A DNA stretch of 64,000 bases from Vandiemenella viatica (taxonomy: Eukaryota; Arthropoda; Insecta; Orthoptera; Morabidae). Positions within the stretch are counted from its first letter, which is position 1. The number at the start of each line of letters is the position of its first letter. The position numbers were made by a program, and so were the translations under genes. The notes under the pieces are model-generated. The model was given only the letters and a program-made list of their open reading frames with translations, was not told the origin of the DNA and did no database searches. The stretch covers positions 344,434,932 through 344,498,931 of the forward strand of contig JARYHS010008074.1 in assembly GCA_031002005.1 (NCBI GenBank), read 5' to 3'. Positions 47,780 to 59,240 of this stretch are shown here, piece after piece.

Positions 47780-48433
47780 GTTGTTGAAGAGACAAAGCAA
47801 TCTCTGCTTGATGGGCTGAATGGCTGTCAGTCAGAAGAATGTAAACAAAAATATTTAAGAGGATTAAGAAATCTTGGTCATGGTGACAGTGTCCCGGCAT
47901 TGCTGAAATATGCAACCACTGGTTCCAGAAAAACCAGTGTGACTGCAATGAAGGCACTAAGGTCATTAGCACCACAAAATTGGAATGAAACAGTTCTTGC
48001 TGCTATGAAGCGTATATATTTTCAATTAGATCAAAAATATGACTCCAGTGCTCGAACTCTGGCCCTTGATGTCTTGCTAGAGTCTAATCCTAGCAGAGAT
48101 TTGCTTAAGGAACTTCTTCTGTCACTTGCTTCAAGAGATCCAGTGTATGAAGTAAAGCAGTATATGTGGCAAAGGTTAATGCAAATATCAGAAAAAGATC
48201 CGAAACTAAAAAGCACAATTTATGACATTATAAAGGAAGAGAATAAAATACTGAATAACTACCATATAATGGCGATTAGAGGACTTTCAACGGCTTTTAC
48301 AAGATCATTTTTCAGCAACCCAAGTGGTAATGGAAGTCTTGAAACTGTCCAAGAGATATCAAGTGGGTTGTTGAAGAGAGGCACTGTCGATGTTGTCTTG
48401 GATAGTTATGGAGATAAAAGAGAGCTATTCAGT
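47780..48433 (+). CDS. MTTP: Microsomal triglyceride transfer protein large subunit, large internal exon
   Basis: A 654-bp exon between TTTACAG (AG 47778-47779) and GTGAGT (48434), phase 0 on both sides. It encodes 218 residues: VVEETKQSLLDGLNGC, YLRGLRNLGHGDSVPALLKY, TSVTAMKALRSLAPQNW, VKQYMWQRLMQISEKDPKL, NYHIMAIRGLSTAFTRSFF, then SGLLKRGTVDVVLDSY. The HEAT-like helical repeats and the following turn into a beta-sheet segment match the end of the helical domain and start of the lipid-binding sheets of MTTP. No stops or frameshifts. The downstream lipid-cavity exons were not found before 64000. Confidence 0.9.
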
Positions 48434-49082
48434 GTGAGTGAGTTTCAGAAATTTAATTAGAATTCTAGTACCTATATTTGAAAAAAAAAAATATAAATTA
48501 TTAGTACAATAAATGTAATTTTTAAGAGATTTGATTAATTTATCTTTCCACAACTTATGTTTATTTGAATTGCCCAGAGTTATTTGTATACAAGGATATA
48601 TTGTATTAAAAAAATATATCATTAAACTTCTAGGAAGCTTTGTCTTAAGGAAGAAATTGTTTTTTAGTTTCCAATAGGTAACAATTACAGCAACTGTAGC
48701 ATTCCAAAAAAATACATTCTCCTAGCTATCACAGAACAGAATAAGAAGGAAAAGGTTTCAATAGATGTGGTCTCTAATTTTTCAACATAAATCAGAGTTA
48801 TTTGAAATTATGGCTGTAATACATAAAAAAATTCTCCTATACATACAAAACTGTTAAATCATTTTATAACACTATATACATTCATAAAATTGCTTACCTG
48901 GCATTTACCCATATCTTCAACACCTATCCATTTTGGCACTTAAAGAGCCCTCATCTAAGTTCTTCCCCATTCACTGTTCATCTCACCTTTCTCAAGTCCT
49001 TTTATCCAACTTCTAACTATAATTCTTCCTCTTTGCCTACTGTATTCACTCTTTTATTTGAAATAAAATATTAAGTGAGGAG

Positions 49083-49083
<1 letters not shown>
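48434..49083. other. Intron sequence, no feature seen
   Basis: AT-rich with poly-A runs. The open frame continues only to 48460 past the donor and is not coding. Confidence 0.5.

Positions 49084-49138
<55 letters not shown>
49084..49138. repeat. (CA)n microsatellite
   Basis: About 27 CA units. Confidence 0.95.
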
Positions 49139-49140
<2 letters not shown>

Positions 49141-49300
49141 GATTCTTCCAAGTACATTATTCAAAAAAGAAACTAACTTTAAAGAAAAGTTCATAAAATT
49201 CAAAAGTAGATGGGAAAGGAGATTAGACTAAAATAATTTTAAATCAAAAATTCATTAAATGCAGAAGTAGGCAAGTGGGGAAGTTATAACTGGGGCGTAA

Positions 49301-49448
49301 GGGGGCGTCCATAAATTATGCGAGGTGAAATAGGGGGAGGGGGGACTGGTGTAATCTCAGCAAGGGGGAGGGGGTCAACGAAAATCTCGCGTGAGGTTTA
49401 CAAATGATGCAAAAGTCGATTTTAGTGGGGGTATTTATAGATGCCCCC
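49301..49448. mobile_element. MITE with GGGGGCGTCCATAAAT ends (copy 2)
   Basis: Ends GGGGGCGTCCATAAATTATG and TATTTATAGATGCCCCC are inverted repeats, with TAA on both sides. Same family as 29541-29836 but half its length. Confidence 0.7.
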
Positions 49449-49849
49449 TAAGCTCATTTAAAATGAATTAAGTTTGAGTTCTCAAGAACATAGGTCCTTC
49501 CTTTCCTTAATAAACTTAGGTTTTATTAGCAATAAGTGTGAACTAACTTTTTCACAATTATTCATGTTTTCACTTAATCTGATAGTACTGGCTATATATA
49601 TATATAAAATCATAATTATTCATGTTTTCACTTAATCAGATATTACTGTACAGGACAGTTATAGTACTTCAACAATTCTTGTGTCAGAAAGTTATAAATA
49701 TTAATTTCAATTAACTGGTTTATTTATAATATTTTAGAAGATTAAGGTCCTCATTTTAACCATTAAAGGTTTCTAAATCAGTGCCAGATTTCAATTTTAA
49801 TTGAATTTCAAGATAGCATATGCCTGTGAGCAATTTACCTACCCTCTTA

Positions 49850-50720
49850 CTTCATGACTTTGCATTGAAAGATTTTAAGATTAAAAACAATTACTTCATC
49901 CACCTAGTTTTTTTTCTTTAACAATTTAAGTTTGTGTTTTTGGTAAATTTAGCATTTGTTTATCCAGTCTGACACTCTTACTAACAAAAGAAAAATTTGA
50001 CATTCCCTTACCCTTAAAATCAAGTTCCAGCTTGTGGTTAAGCTCATGAATGCAATGCCTAATTCTTTTAACAGTATTCATCAAAGTACCATTACTAATA
50101 TATATTTTCTAAACTCCCAGCAATCTCTTTGCCCATCTTCTATCTCCCAATTATTCCGAATCTAGATCCTGGTCATAAGTTATTGATCATGCTCTGTGAG
50201 GATTTTAACAAATAAATTCAGGTGTCCTCCTTAACACACCCTTCAGTTGTATTTTATACCCAAATATGGAACCTCCACCTATTGAAGTAATGGTCTTAGC
50301 AAATTTGTATAACTGTGTTTACCGAGCAAGGTGGGTGAGCGGTTAACACTCTGGCCTCGCATTTGGGAGGATGCCTGTTTGAATCCCTGTCCGGGCATCC
50401 AGATTTGGCATTTCCATGGTTTCCCCAAATTGCTCCAGGCGAATGACAGCATACTTTCTTCATAAGGCCATGGCTGAATTCCTTCTTGTTCTATGTCCCC
50501 AGTTCCATCCTGCCTCTAATGACCTCGACATCGATGAGGAGTAAAGTCATAAAAAAAATAATACTCTGTTCACTTGCATACCATCATCATACTCTCCAAA
50601 AATTTTGAAACCTCTCTCTACCACATTCCCAATGTGTCATGCATAATTGAGTAAATTAAATGTAACGCCAAGATATTTAAGGTCTTAAACAAGGAATATC
50701 TACCACATAATATAATCATA
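49850..50720 (-). mobile_element. LINE-A C-terminal fragment, interrupted by a SINE
   Basis: The minus strand reads LELDFKGKGMSNFSFVSKS (about 50000), GDRRWAKRLLGV (about 50120) and IFGYKIQLKGVLRR (about 50250), matching the LINE-A tail at 2680-2900. A SINE interrupts it at 50322-50558; LINE-like text may continue to about 50720. Confidence 0.6.
50322..50558 (+). mobile_element. tRNA-derived SINE, copy 3
   Basis: GCAAGGTGGGTGAGCGGTTA head, a box-B-like CTGTTTGAATCCCTG, the body CATCCAGATTTGGCATTTCC and GATGAGGAGTAAAGTCATA, and a short A tail. Target duplication is diverged (ACTGTGTTTAC against ACTCTGTTCAC). Confidence 0.82.
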
Positions 50721-51039
50721 AAAAAGGTTTATTTTTTAACCTGTGTACCTAAACTGCGTGTTAAAGTAACACTGCACTGGATCAGGAAGGTACACTGGAA
50801 CAGGATTCAAGTACTGTACCCATATACCAGCAACCTGATTGTGATTTTTTAGGCAGTTTCCGGCAATCTGCTTGGTGCATACTTCCACAGTTCCCACTCT
50901 TCAACTCAAAAACTGCACATTCCATTAAAAAAATATACTTATCACATGTTACAGAAGTTACATATCAACAAATCAGTTACCCACCCCTCCCCCCTCCCCC
51001 TCCACCTTTTTTCACATTTTATGACACAATTTATCAAAA

Positions 51040-51310
51040 TTTTATGTATGAAATGTGTCAAAATTGGAAAGATCTACTGCTACAACTATTAATTTGGCCT
51101 CTATTGTCCATTTAATATGAAAGCCCTGCATCTAGCCCATTAAGAATCACATGAATATTCCTCCCTAAACCCATTTTGCCATTTTGAAAAACTAGTAACT
51201 TTTTGCTCAGATATTTGTGATGTGATTGCATATCAATCTCTCCATCAACTTAGCTACTACCGATTACAAACTAACTGGACTGTAATTCTCAACCCTATTT
51301 TTGTCTCTTT
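51040..51310 (-). mobile_element. LINE-A reverse transcriptase fragment
   Basis: The plus-strand text mirrors the LINE-A RT segment seen at 53400-53620 (TTGGCCTC...TTGTCCA, CTCCATCAA, AAACTAACTGG...). On the minus strand the frames are broken. Small and decayed. Confidence 0.55.
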
Positions 51311-52097
51311 CATTAACAATCTGTTCTAAGAAGAGGGATACACAAATTTTATCTTGGGGAAGGTTTAGTGGACTGGTAAATATTTTGAGAAAATATATTT
51401 TTTTGGGAATGAGTATAAGACATTTATGCATTATCCAGTTTTTTTTCATATATAGGAATGAAATGGAGATGACACTGAGGTTTACCTTTAGATCACAACG
51501 TGTTTGCCAGTATTAGTTTTTTAATATAACTCAAAATCAGATCTGGCAACTCGGATTCACAGATTGTATGAGCTACAACAAGCACTAGTTCTTACTAACG
51601 CTGGTTGTGCTATGGTCTTTGTGAAGTAGTATGTACAATCACACATTTTCTATTTACCAAAAAAGTTTACAGCAATGAATTACTTTAAATACACCTGCCT
51701 CAAATTAATAGACAAAAATTTAATGATTATTTCAATGGAATAGTTTGAGATAACTAAATTTGCTGAATAACATTTTGATAATTGTTTATTTTAGTAAAGT
51801 TTTGTTGATGCAACTAACAAGATGAATGCTAATATATATTTTTGAAAACACTTTAATCAAGTAAGAGAATGATGAAACATGAAGGGCAGCTCTTGTGTGT
51901 CAGATGGTAAAAGCATGATTGAACTATGGGCAGTAGTTGTGGGTGAAGGACCCTTGACAAAACAGTAATTGCTAATCATTTGCAGCAGAAAGTAAATAAC
52001 CTCAAGCAGGTGTGGAATAGATGGTGTGGGGAGCCATTAAATGAATAAAAGTAGGAAATAATCATATGCATTATAGAATTAAGTTTTTTTTTGTCAA
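51311..52097. other. Intron or intergenic sequence, no feature seen
   Basis: AT-rich. No convincing frame or TE end. Confidence 0.45.
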
Positions 52098-52560
52098 TCG
52101 CCATTATCTCCCCTCATACCTAAATCAATAAATGAGGTATAATTTTAAGATAACCGCTTTGATCATGTCATATTTGAAGAAAGTAATTTCTTTAAATTCG
52201 TCCCTTAAAGGACAAAAATGTCAATATTTCTAAAATGCTGTTTATTGTCATGAGCCATTTATCTCACTGGATCCCTAACTGAAATCATTGAATGAATTAT
52301 CATTTTAAAGATTAAGATCTCAACTTTGGTGACACATGTTAAAATACGAATTCTTTGGGATATGACCCTTGAAAGACAAAAGTGTTAATATTTCTGCAAC
52401 GCCTTTTTGTGTCACAAGCCATTTATTTCCCCTGATATCTAATTTATATAGATAAATGAGGTATCATTTTAAAGATTAAGGTCTCCGCTTTGGTCAAATC
52501 ATATTTTAAGAAAGGAATTTTTCCAAATTCAGCCCTTAAAGGGCAAAAATATTAATAATT
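52098..52560. repeat. Three tandem copies of a unit of about 155-165 bp
   Basis: Each copy has ATGAGGTAT(C)ATTTTAA or its variant (52132, 52300, 52455), then GATTAAG(A/G)TCTC(A/C)(A/G)CTTTGGT, and ends CCCTTAAAGGGCAAAAAT or CCCTTGAAAGACAAAAGT followed by AATATT. Copies differ by about 15-20%. It may be the internal repeats of an LTR, as it abuts an LTR-like block. Confidence 0.7.
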
Positions 52561-52569
52561 TAATTTTTG

Positions 52570-53025
52570 CACATGGGTTTGTGGATAACAGCTTTGCTAA
52601 ACTGTGATCGTTAATGTAGCCTAAGGGTATTTGGTTGTACAGTCACCAATCCTCTGTTATAACCCAGGGAATGAAGATAAGTTCTATAAATAATGTGCAT
52701 GCTATCATGAAATGTTCAAACTGTATAATCTTCAGAAATTAATACATCATACGGTAACCAATATTAAAGCATCAAAATTCTTCTCCAAAATAAACAATTG
52801 CAGTTTTAAATCCTGAGACAAGCAACTCTGGATGACCCCATAGCTAAATAAAGTTAAACTACTTTAGAGTAATATCACATCTCCACTATCTGTTGAAGTT
52901 AGTCCATCATGGCTGACTAGCTAGCCTCACTTCATCATATAATTTATTCTTCCTCCTCCATGCCTTGCGCCAAAACAGCTCTACGCTGACACAGCCTATT
53001 TCTGCTAAAGCTTTCAAACAACTGC
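52570..53025 (-). repeat. LTR-like block related to 16984-18458
   Basis: GTCACCAATCCTCTGTTATAA (about 52642) parallels GTCACCAATCCCTCGTAATTA (about 17076), with matching TGATCGT and CCTAAG/CCTTAAG context upstream. It abuts a minus-strand LINE-A fragment at about 53028, as the relative at 16984 abuts LINE-A. Ends not resolved. Confidence 0.4.
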
Positions 53026-53027
53026 CC

Positions 53028-53640
53028 CGTACCCTGTAATCATAATTAACCTTTAGTTTTTTTTATCTGTGTAGCTGATATGCTGACTCTTATTTGGCAT
53101 TTATCTTTATTCCATGCTGACCTACACATTTAGATATTCTATCCAAGTCGCCCTGCAGCTGTTCAATCTTCACACGTTTCAATCGTATTGTATAGCATTA
53201 TATCATCTGTAAAAAACCTAAATTCTGGCCATAACCCATCAACGCACTCCCATATCTACTTCCACCTCTTTCAATAATGTATATCCTACTCGTAACATTT
53301 TGTTTTTTGGCTTTTAAGTATTACTCTACTCAGAACGTAACTTTTTCATCCAGTCCGATAGATTTTAGTTTATTTAAAACCATTTTATGACTCTGTCAAA
53401 TGCCTTAGAAAGATCTAGTGCCACACTATCAACTTGGCCTCCCTTGTCCAATTCATCTGAAATATTTTCAATACAGCCCACCATCTGAGATTCGCATAAA
53501 TATCCTTGCTTAAAGCTACGTTGTCAATCTGCAAACCAGTTTCTTTTCTGACAGACATTTCTGATATAGCTGTATATCAATCTTTCCATCAATTTGCCTA
53601 CCTGTTCTGAAACAGAAGCACTCTCAGTTTGGCGTAAATA
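53028..53640 (-). mobile_element. LINE-A reverse transcriptase fragment
   Basis: The minus strand reads IEQLQGDLDRISKCVGQHGI and KINAK (about 53160-53100), a decayed DDI box near 53200, and upstream LDLSKAFDRV-type text near 53400. It parallels 16560-16800. Broken by stops. Confidence 0.65.
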
Positions 53641-54069
53641 ATAATTTATTAAAACTGTCCCTGGATATAGGACAAAAACCTCTCTCCTTACAACCTAGCT
53701 CTTGTACTACTCCTCCATCATAACATCATAAAAAAAACTGATGTGATATATTAGACATTCATTTCTCTCCTGATCTCAAATCTATTCACCAAATCCTTTG
53801 TTGTAGTTATGGTTTTTTGTATTTCTTTGTTAAAGTGAGAATCCTTCTCTGTAAAATCATACCCACAAAAAGCCTCCCCTATTTTCATGTGGATCAGTAG
53901 CAAATTCAGTGTCAAGAACATTTTTGTTCATAAATACTTGCTGATGTTCCAAACTTTTTTAAGCGATCATTTCCACACCCTCCAATTCTACCAATGGTTC
54001 CATTGCAATTAAATAAAAAAACCTACCATGTATGTCATCTACACCAAAATATGCCTTGTGTACTTGCTG
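53641..54069. other. No feature seen
   Basis: Non-coding sequence with no motif I can name, between LINE-A and the Helitron end. Confidence 0.4.
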
Positions 54070-54379
54070 CAATACCTGGTTTTGCCCAGGTCAGAATATA
54101 TCGCACGCTGGATGGCATAAGGACCAGCCTCATCATCTCACATATATACAGACATACATTACATTAAATGAATGATGTATAAAATTTATGCAATATTGAT
54201 TAACCAACGATAAAATAATATTATTTAAATGAAAACTCAAGTTGGAATAAAAAATTACTTAATTTAATAAGAAATTTATTTTTCGTTGTACTTACAACTT
54301 TAATTTTTTTTTATTTGTAAAATTACAATTTTGAATTTCTCCTCACAATACTTAGTTATGCACTATATTTGTAGTTATA

Positions 54380-54976
54380 CTGTTTGGACCATAAATGAAC
54401 AAATTTTGAGGTGATACCACTCGTGAGCATGAGATATACAATTGGCCATCTGAAATGTATGATTATTTTAAGTTAATGCCACAACACCAGAATGTTTGGC
54501 TCTGTGCTTTGTCAGCCAACTTTACTGGGAATTGCAATCACTTAAAACTGAAGGGCAATGCAGTTGACATTAAAAGTATTCATGGTTTAAATATGGTCTG
54601 CCCTTTTTCATTGCCATTCGTTGTAATGGCTTTTATATTAGAGCAATGGAGTCTTGTACCATTATACAGTTTAGGCAAACTTGGATTCTGGAGTAAAATG
54701 ACAGGTGAATCAACCTTCACTTTGAGGACATAGCGGCATTCCTTCAAGATTCAGTGAATATAAAAATTCAATAGGAAAATTTACAGTTTCATTTTCATCA
54801 CTTTTCATTTTCAGCAGTGATGGTATCGATCAATGTGTAACTTTTATCTTCCCCCTAGAATAATTTCTTGAACAGACTTGTCATTCCCAATGTTCTTTTT
54901 CATCACTAGAATAACCTGATTGTGTAACCATTATGGACTGGTATAATTTTCAACGGTATTTGAGCAATTTCACATA
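54380..54976 (-). pseudogene. Helitron helicase C-terminal part
   Basis: The minus-strand frame reads SPVILLQNLSKLYNGTRLHC, IKAITTNGNEKGQTIF, LPFSFKWLQFPVKLADKAQS, QTFWCCGINLK, then DGQLYISCSRVVSPQNLFIY. These are the last PIF1/Helitron helicase motifs (the QTF and LY-SRV blocks). Stops interrupt it. Confidence 0.65.
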
Positions 54977-56271
54977 CGAGGGCTGTCGGAGAAGTTCTCG
55001 GCCTCGACCATAGATGGTAGCACTACTCGTGTGATTTTTTCAATGCAAGTTGGTGCATGTGCTAGACATGCCTGCAACAAATTGCAAGTTATTCTACTTT
55101 GTAGTTTGGTCTGTACAGTTGTTTGATGCAGGTGCGGTGCGGAGTTGTACCAGAGATGGGAAAAATCGAGTATCGTGCAGTTGTAAAATTCTTTGTAAAG
55201 GAAGGTTTAACGCCACCCAAAATTCACGGAAGATTTTTAAAAGTGTATGGGGACTCTTCTCCTTCATATTCGACAGTTAAGAAATGGGCTGCTGAGTTCA
55301 AACATGGCTGTAGCAGTCTCGAAGATGATGAACATGAAGGACGTTCGAAAAGTGCAACAACTCCAGAAATCATCCAGAAAGTGAATGATATGGTTTTGGA
55401 TGATTGACGAATAGAAGTGTGTGAGATTGCTGAGACAGTATGGATATCAAAAGAATGTGTGGGATACATTTTGCATGAAGTATTGCATATGAAGAAGCTT
55501 TGTGCAAGATGGGTGCCGCATTTGCTCACTGTTGATCAAAAGCGCATCTGCACGAGACATTCTGAACAGTGTTTATAGCATTTCAACAAATATAAAACTG
55601 ATTTTGTGCGTCGATTCGTAACAATGGATGAGACATGGGTTCTCCACTACACAGCAGAATCAAAACTGCAGTTAAAGCAGTGGACAGAAGCTGGTTTTTC
55701 AGGTCCAAAGAAGGCCAAGTCGGTTCCATCAGCAGGAAAGGTGATGGCATCAGTTTTTTGGGATGTTAATGGTATTTTGTTAATTGATTACCTTGAAAAG
55801 GGTAAAACAATAACTGGACAATACTATTCCGATCTTTTAGACACCCTGGATGAAAAAATTCGTGAAAAATGGCCCAGTTTGAGGAAGAAGAAAATCATCT
55901 TTCATCAGGACAATGCACCTGCCCACAACAGTCTTTTAGAAATGGGAAAATTAAGAGATCTGTACTATGACTTGTTAGAGCATCCACCTCGTTCCCCAGA
56001 TTTGGCTCCCTCCAACTTCTATCTATTCCCAAAACTCAAAACCTTTCTTGCTAGTCAGCATTTTTCTTCAAATGAAGAGTTGATTGCAGCTGTAGATGGA
56101 TATTTTGCAGGCCTTCCAGAAAGCCACTTCAGGGATGGTATAATGAACTTGGAACATCGTTGGACTAAGTGTATCAGTGTTTGGGGAGACTATATTGAGA
56201 AATAAAAATGATTTGGTAAATGTCAAATTGGTTTTATGTTTTTAGGCTTAGAATTTTTGAGACCGCCCTCG
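54977..56271 (+). mobile_element. mariner-family DNA transposon B (1295 bp, near full length)
   Basis: TIRs of 28 bp: CGAGGGCTGTCGGAGAAGTT at the left; the right end reads, in complement, CGAGGGCGGTCTCAAAAATT. TA flanks both (54975-54976, 56272-56273). Helitron helicase sequence continues on either side, so the insertion site is clear. Length is the family norm. Confidence 0.92.
55156..56205 (+). pseudogene. mariner transposase B (two stops, third Asp replaced)
   Basis: Starts MGKIEYRAVVKFFVKEGLTP, HTH region SPSYSTVKKWAAEFKHG, TTPEIIQKVNDMVLDD followed by a TGA (55405), then an in-frame TAG near 55576. The catalytic core has FVTMDETWVLHYTAES (first Asp), GKVMASVFWDVNGILLIDYL, FHQDNAPAHNS (second Asp) and SPDLAPSNFYLFPKLK, where the third catalytic Asp is Asn. 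Ends in a WGDYIEK-like block. Full length (about 349 codons), no frameshift; the stops and D-to-N make it inactive. Confidence 0.9.
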
Positions 56272-56560
56272 TAAGAGTTGTTCAGATGTTTCAACAATGT
56301 TACACAATTCTTTAGTAATGCAACTCCAATTAAACTCGCGTTATCTCGCAAGTCCTGGAGTGTTCTATTCAGTGCTTCCAAATACATCCTGTGGGCCACT
56401 GTGCTTTCATCCTATATTATGTCCTTGCACTGTTTCAGTATTTGTCCGTGTGCTGTTGATTTTGTAATTTCATATAGTGGAGATTTGTGTTTAGCTATAT
56501 TTAAAGATAATTTTAATTCAGACTTCGAGAATGAAGCTAAAATCATTTCTGGCATCTAAA
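56272..56560 (-). pseudogene. Helitron helicase, Walker-B part
   Basis: On the minus strand the frame reads SPLYEITKSTAHGQ, CKDII, DESTVAHRMYLEALNRTLQD, LRDNASLIGVALL. The DE dipeptide in DESTVAHR marks the Walker B box. It continues across mariner B into 54976. Confidence 0.65.
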
Positions 56561-56572
56561 TTTTAGAATTTT

Positions 56573-57461
56573 CTGGGAGAGTAAATTCCAAAACTTTCTA
56601 GAAAATTTTAAAACAACTTTAAAACAACTTTAAAACAATTTTTAAAGAATTATAAAAAATTTAAACTAATTTTTTAAAATATTTTTAAAAATTATGATAA
56701 TATAATTCCATTAATAGTATTTTTAATAATTATAAGTAATGATTTCAATTATTGATAATATTGTTATAATTTTCAGTCTTACATGTCTTCGAATATTTAA
56801 ATTCCTTCCAAGTTTTCTCAACCCACAAGATTCTAAATATGGATTATATAGATTCTATATTATTCCATAACATTTCAGATTATTATCAAATATTCTAGTC
56901 TGTTCCTCACTGACAAATGAGAAACAACTCAAAACATTTCACAATGTGTGAAAAAAGAGACATATCTCATTACAGATTTTTGTCACCCACCGTGCCCAAA
57001 CTGCCTAACAGCAGGAGACAAAGGGCTTTGTACCACCACAACTACAAGTGGGCTGTAGCAGGGGGTTAAAGTGTCTCTTTACATACACACTCACACATAT
57101 ATATATATATATATATATATCGGTACATTTTCTTCCATTGCCCTTGTTAACATATTGACATCAGCATCAACCAGCTGCACATAAGGATGAACACTCAGAG
57201 GTGTAAAGTTTACACAAAAAATATATACCATCATGTGAATTTTGTCACCTAGTTTGGTGATGCATATCAAATATGAATGTGGAAAAAGCATGCTATAGCA
57301 GCCATTTTACAAGTATCACTGATCAATGTAACCATCAGCTTATTAGTGCAACCAGACATCAAGACAGCCTCATGGGAAAAACGCAACTTGTGCATTTGGA
57401 TACTAGGCCAAACAATGTTCTACATCCTACAGAACAATGCCAAGAACTTAAAGGATTACTT
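56573..57461. other. AT-rich sequence with an (AT)n run
   Basis: Local AAAACAACTTT repeats (56600-56640) and an (AT)n run at 57098-57120. No coding recognised. Confidence 0.5.
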
Positions 57462-57616
57462 GATTCTGGGCTGTCTGGTGTCATATTTCTTGTATCCAAT
57501 GTTTCTACCATCCTTCTGTGGTCTTCCAGTTCTGTCCTGGAAGAAGACCACAGAAGGATGGTCAAAATGTCGGCACCAAGAAATATGACGCAGTGTCACC
57601 CGGACAGCCAAGAATC
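57462..57616. repeat. Palindrome with hammerhead-like boxes
   Basis: Imperfect inverted repeat with arms of about 65-70 bp. The inner 19 bp ACCATCCTTCTGTGGTCTT (57508-57526) is exactly complementary to its mirror at about 57543-57561. Each arm, read outward, resembles the PLE pattern CTGGAAGA...GGATGGT followed by GAAAC (minus arm) or AAAAT (plus arm). It may be an inverted PLE terminal repeat. The CUGANGA box has an extra base, so ribozyme identity is doubtful. Confidence 0.55.
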
Positions 57617-57617
57617 G

Positions 57618-58109
57618 ACTTACTATGGGTGTGGAAGCCTACAATTACCTTAGAACATTATTTTTCCACTGTAAAATTTAAGATGTGGACCATGAACAAA
57701 TCGACAAAATAATTGTTTGAAAATACCATCACTTCACAAGTAGCATGATGATCAATTAAAAAATCAGATTTCCGTATTTGCGCAAATATACAAAGGTTAA
57801 AAATGTGTGTCCAGTATTTTTGAGTTACGGTTATTTATGGCAGTTACATTTTTAACATGTAATACTTAATTTCATGTAACATAAATGTAACACTTTTAAA
57901 AACAAAGGAGTATTAAAAGAAAAAGTAACTACACATGTTTTACAAGTCTCTGATTAGCACAGCAGTTACTTTACAGCTATAGTTCTCTTTCTAGAAACTG
58001 GCACTGCTTCTGAGCTCTGTATATGAGAAACAACATGCCAACATATCCTTTGGCAAATACTTGTATTCAATATTTAATTAAAATTGCATATTGCTTCAGT
58101 GACAATTTC
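57618..58109. other. No feature seen
   Basis: AT-rich, no motif. Confidence 0.45.
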
Positions 58110-58396
58110 CCTACACACCCATCTTCCCCCTTTTGTGCACCCACCCACATTTGCCCTCCACAAATTTTAACTTTAATTTCTTCTAACATTTTTGGTAAAT
58201 TATTAATCATTTCTCATGGTAACTTATTCCAATCCCTGACACCCTCACCCAAAAATGAGAATCTTCCTACACCCTTGTGCCTGAAATTGAGTGCCAGCTT
58301 GTGGTCATGGTCATCTTTTGCCTTCCATGCATTACTTTTCATTCTTACACCAATATCTTTCCATGTCTCATCACCTTGTACTAGAGGTGGGCGCAA
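58110..58396 (-). mobile_element. LINE-A C-terminal fragment
   Basis: Clean minus-strand frame 58396-58214: ETWKDIGVRMKSNAWKAKDD, HKLALNFRHKGVGRFSFLGE and GVRDWNKLP, then a continuation to about 58110. The best-preserved copy of the tail seen at 7000, 8260, 12490 and 49850. Confidence 0.7.
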
Positions 58397-59097
58397 CCTG
58401 CAAAAGTTTCGGTAGTGGCGCGCCGAGCATTTTCAGACAGCGGCAATGTAACGCCAGCAGCATGAATATTTTATGTACAGTTTTCATTATATATAAAATA
58501 TTTGCTCTTAAAAAGAAATAATAAATAATGTTTCACTTATTTATTCAAATTTTACATATTTTTGTAATCTTTTTAGTTACCGTGAATAAAGATCATTTTA
58601 TTTGAGCTTAGTCTAGATCTTTTCGCAGAAATGACTAACCCAACAACATAAAATACTTGTTTGTTCAGTATGCTTGTATCATGCACACAAAACAAAATCC
58701 TTGGCATGGGCAGAAAGCAGAGTAAATGCATTTCTCTTGTTGTTTCAAGAAGTTAATGGATATTTAGATTTTAAATATTCTTAATCAATGGGCTCATCAC
58801 TATCTATATCATCTGGCTAAGAACAAACATGATGCTTCATCAAGAGTTTGTGCAGAAATGATGTACCATTGGTGAAGTTTCAAGAAGTAACAGGGTACCC
58901 TCCTTTGTTTCTGTTACGTCAAGGAAAGTGATTACTTCCTTGATATATGACACAAGAAAGGAAGTTCTAGTCTTTTGTATTGACTCTAAATATATGAGAC
59001 CCATATAATAGTAAACCAAAAGTGATGCTGGTGTGACGGGGAATAGTTTGTTGATATTTTTGTTTAAGATGAAACAAAATCAATCATTCATCATCTA
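58397..59097. other. No feature seen
   Basis: AT-rich; one short frame with no recognisable residues. Confidence 0.45.
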
Positions 59098-59240
59098 AAC
59101 GTACGTACACACAAGGCAAACCACGCCCAATGAACGGTGACCAGCCACTTCATTGGGAGAGATCTGCTTAGTGTGTATGGGAGGCAAATCGCAGCCAATG
59201 AAGCCTTTGGTCTTGGTTATGGTTCAGGCTACTGGCAGTA
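59098..59240. repeat. Left part of an inverted-repeat element split by LINE-B
   Basis: ACGTACGTACACACAAGGCAA at the left is partly inverted in TTGGCTTAGTGTGTACGCACC at 62930-62950. Repeated GTGTGTATGGGAGGC and GCCAATGAA blocks lie inside. A DNA transposon or MITE is likely; family unknown. Confidence 0.45.

Larger units (their letters stand above)
54070..56570 (-). mobile_element. Autonomous Helitron remnant, interrupted by mariner B
   Basis: The minus strand carries helicase pieces on both sides of the mariner. At the left (54080-54110) the minus strand ends with a CCTGGGCAAAACCAGG hairpin and TATTGCAGCAAGT, a Helitron-type 3' end with CTAG decayed to CAAG. The right part is truncated near 56570; no Rep domain is seen. 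Confidence 0.68.

Noticed and set aside
47739..48216. Minus-strand frames opposite the MTTP exon
   Set aside because: Shadows of a conserved, phase-consistent coding exon on the plus strand.
53641..54069. Additional MTTP exon downstream of 48433
   Set aside because: I looked for the lipid-cavity region in open frames to 64000 and found no matching residues.
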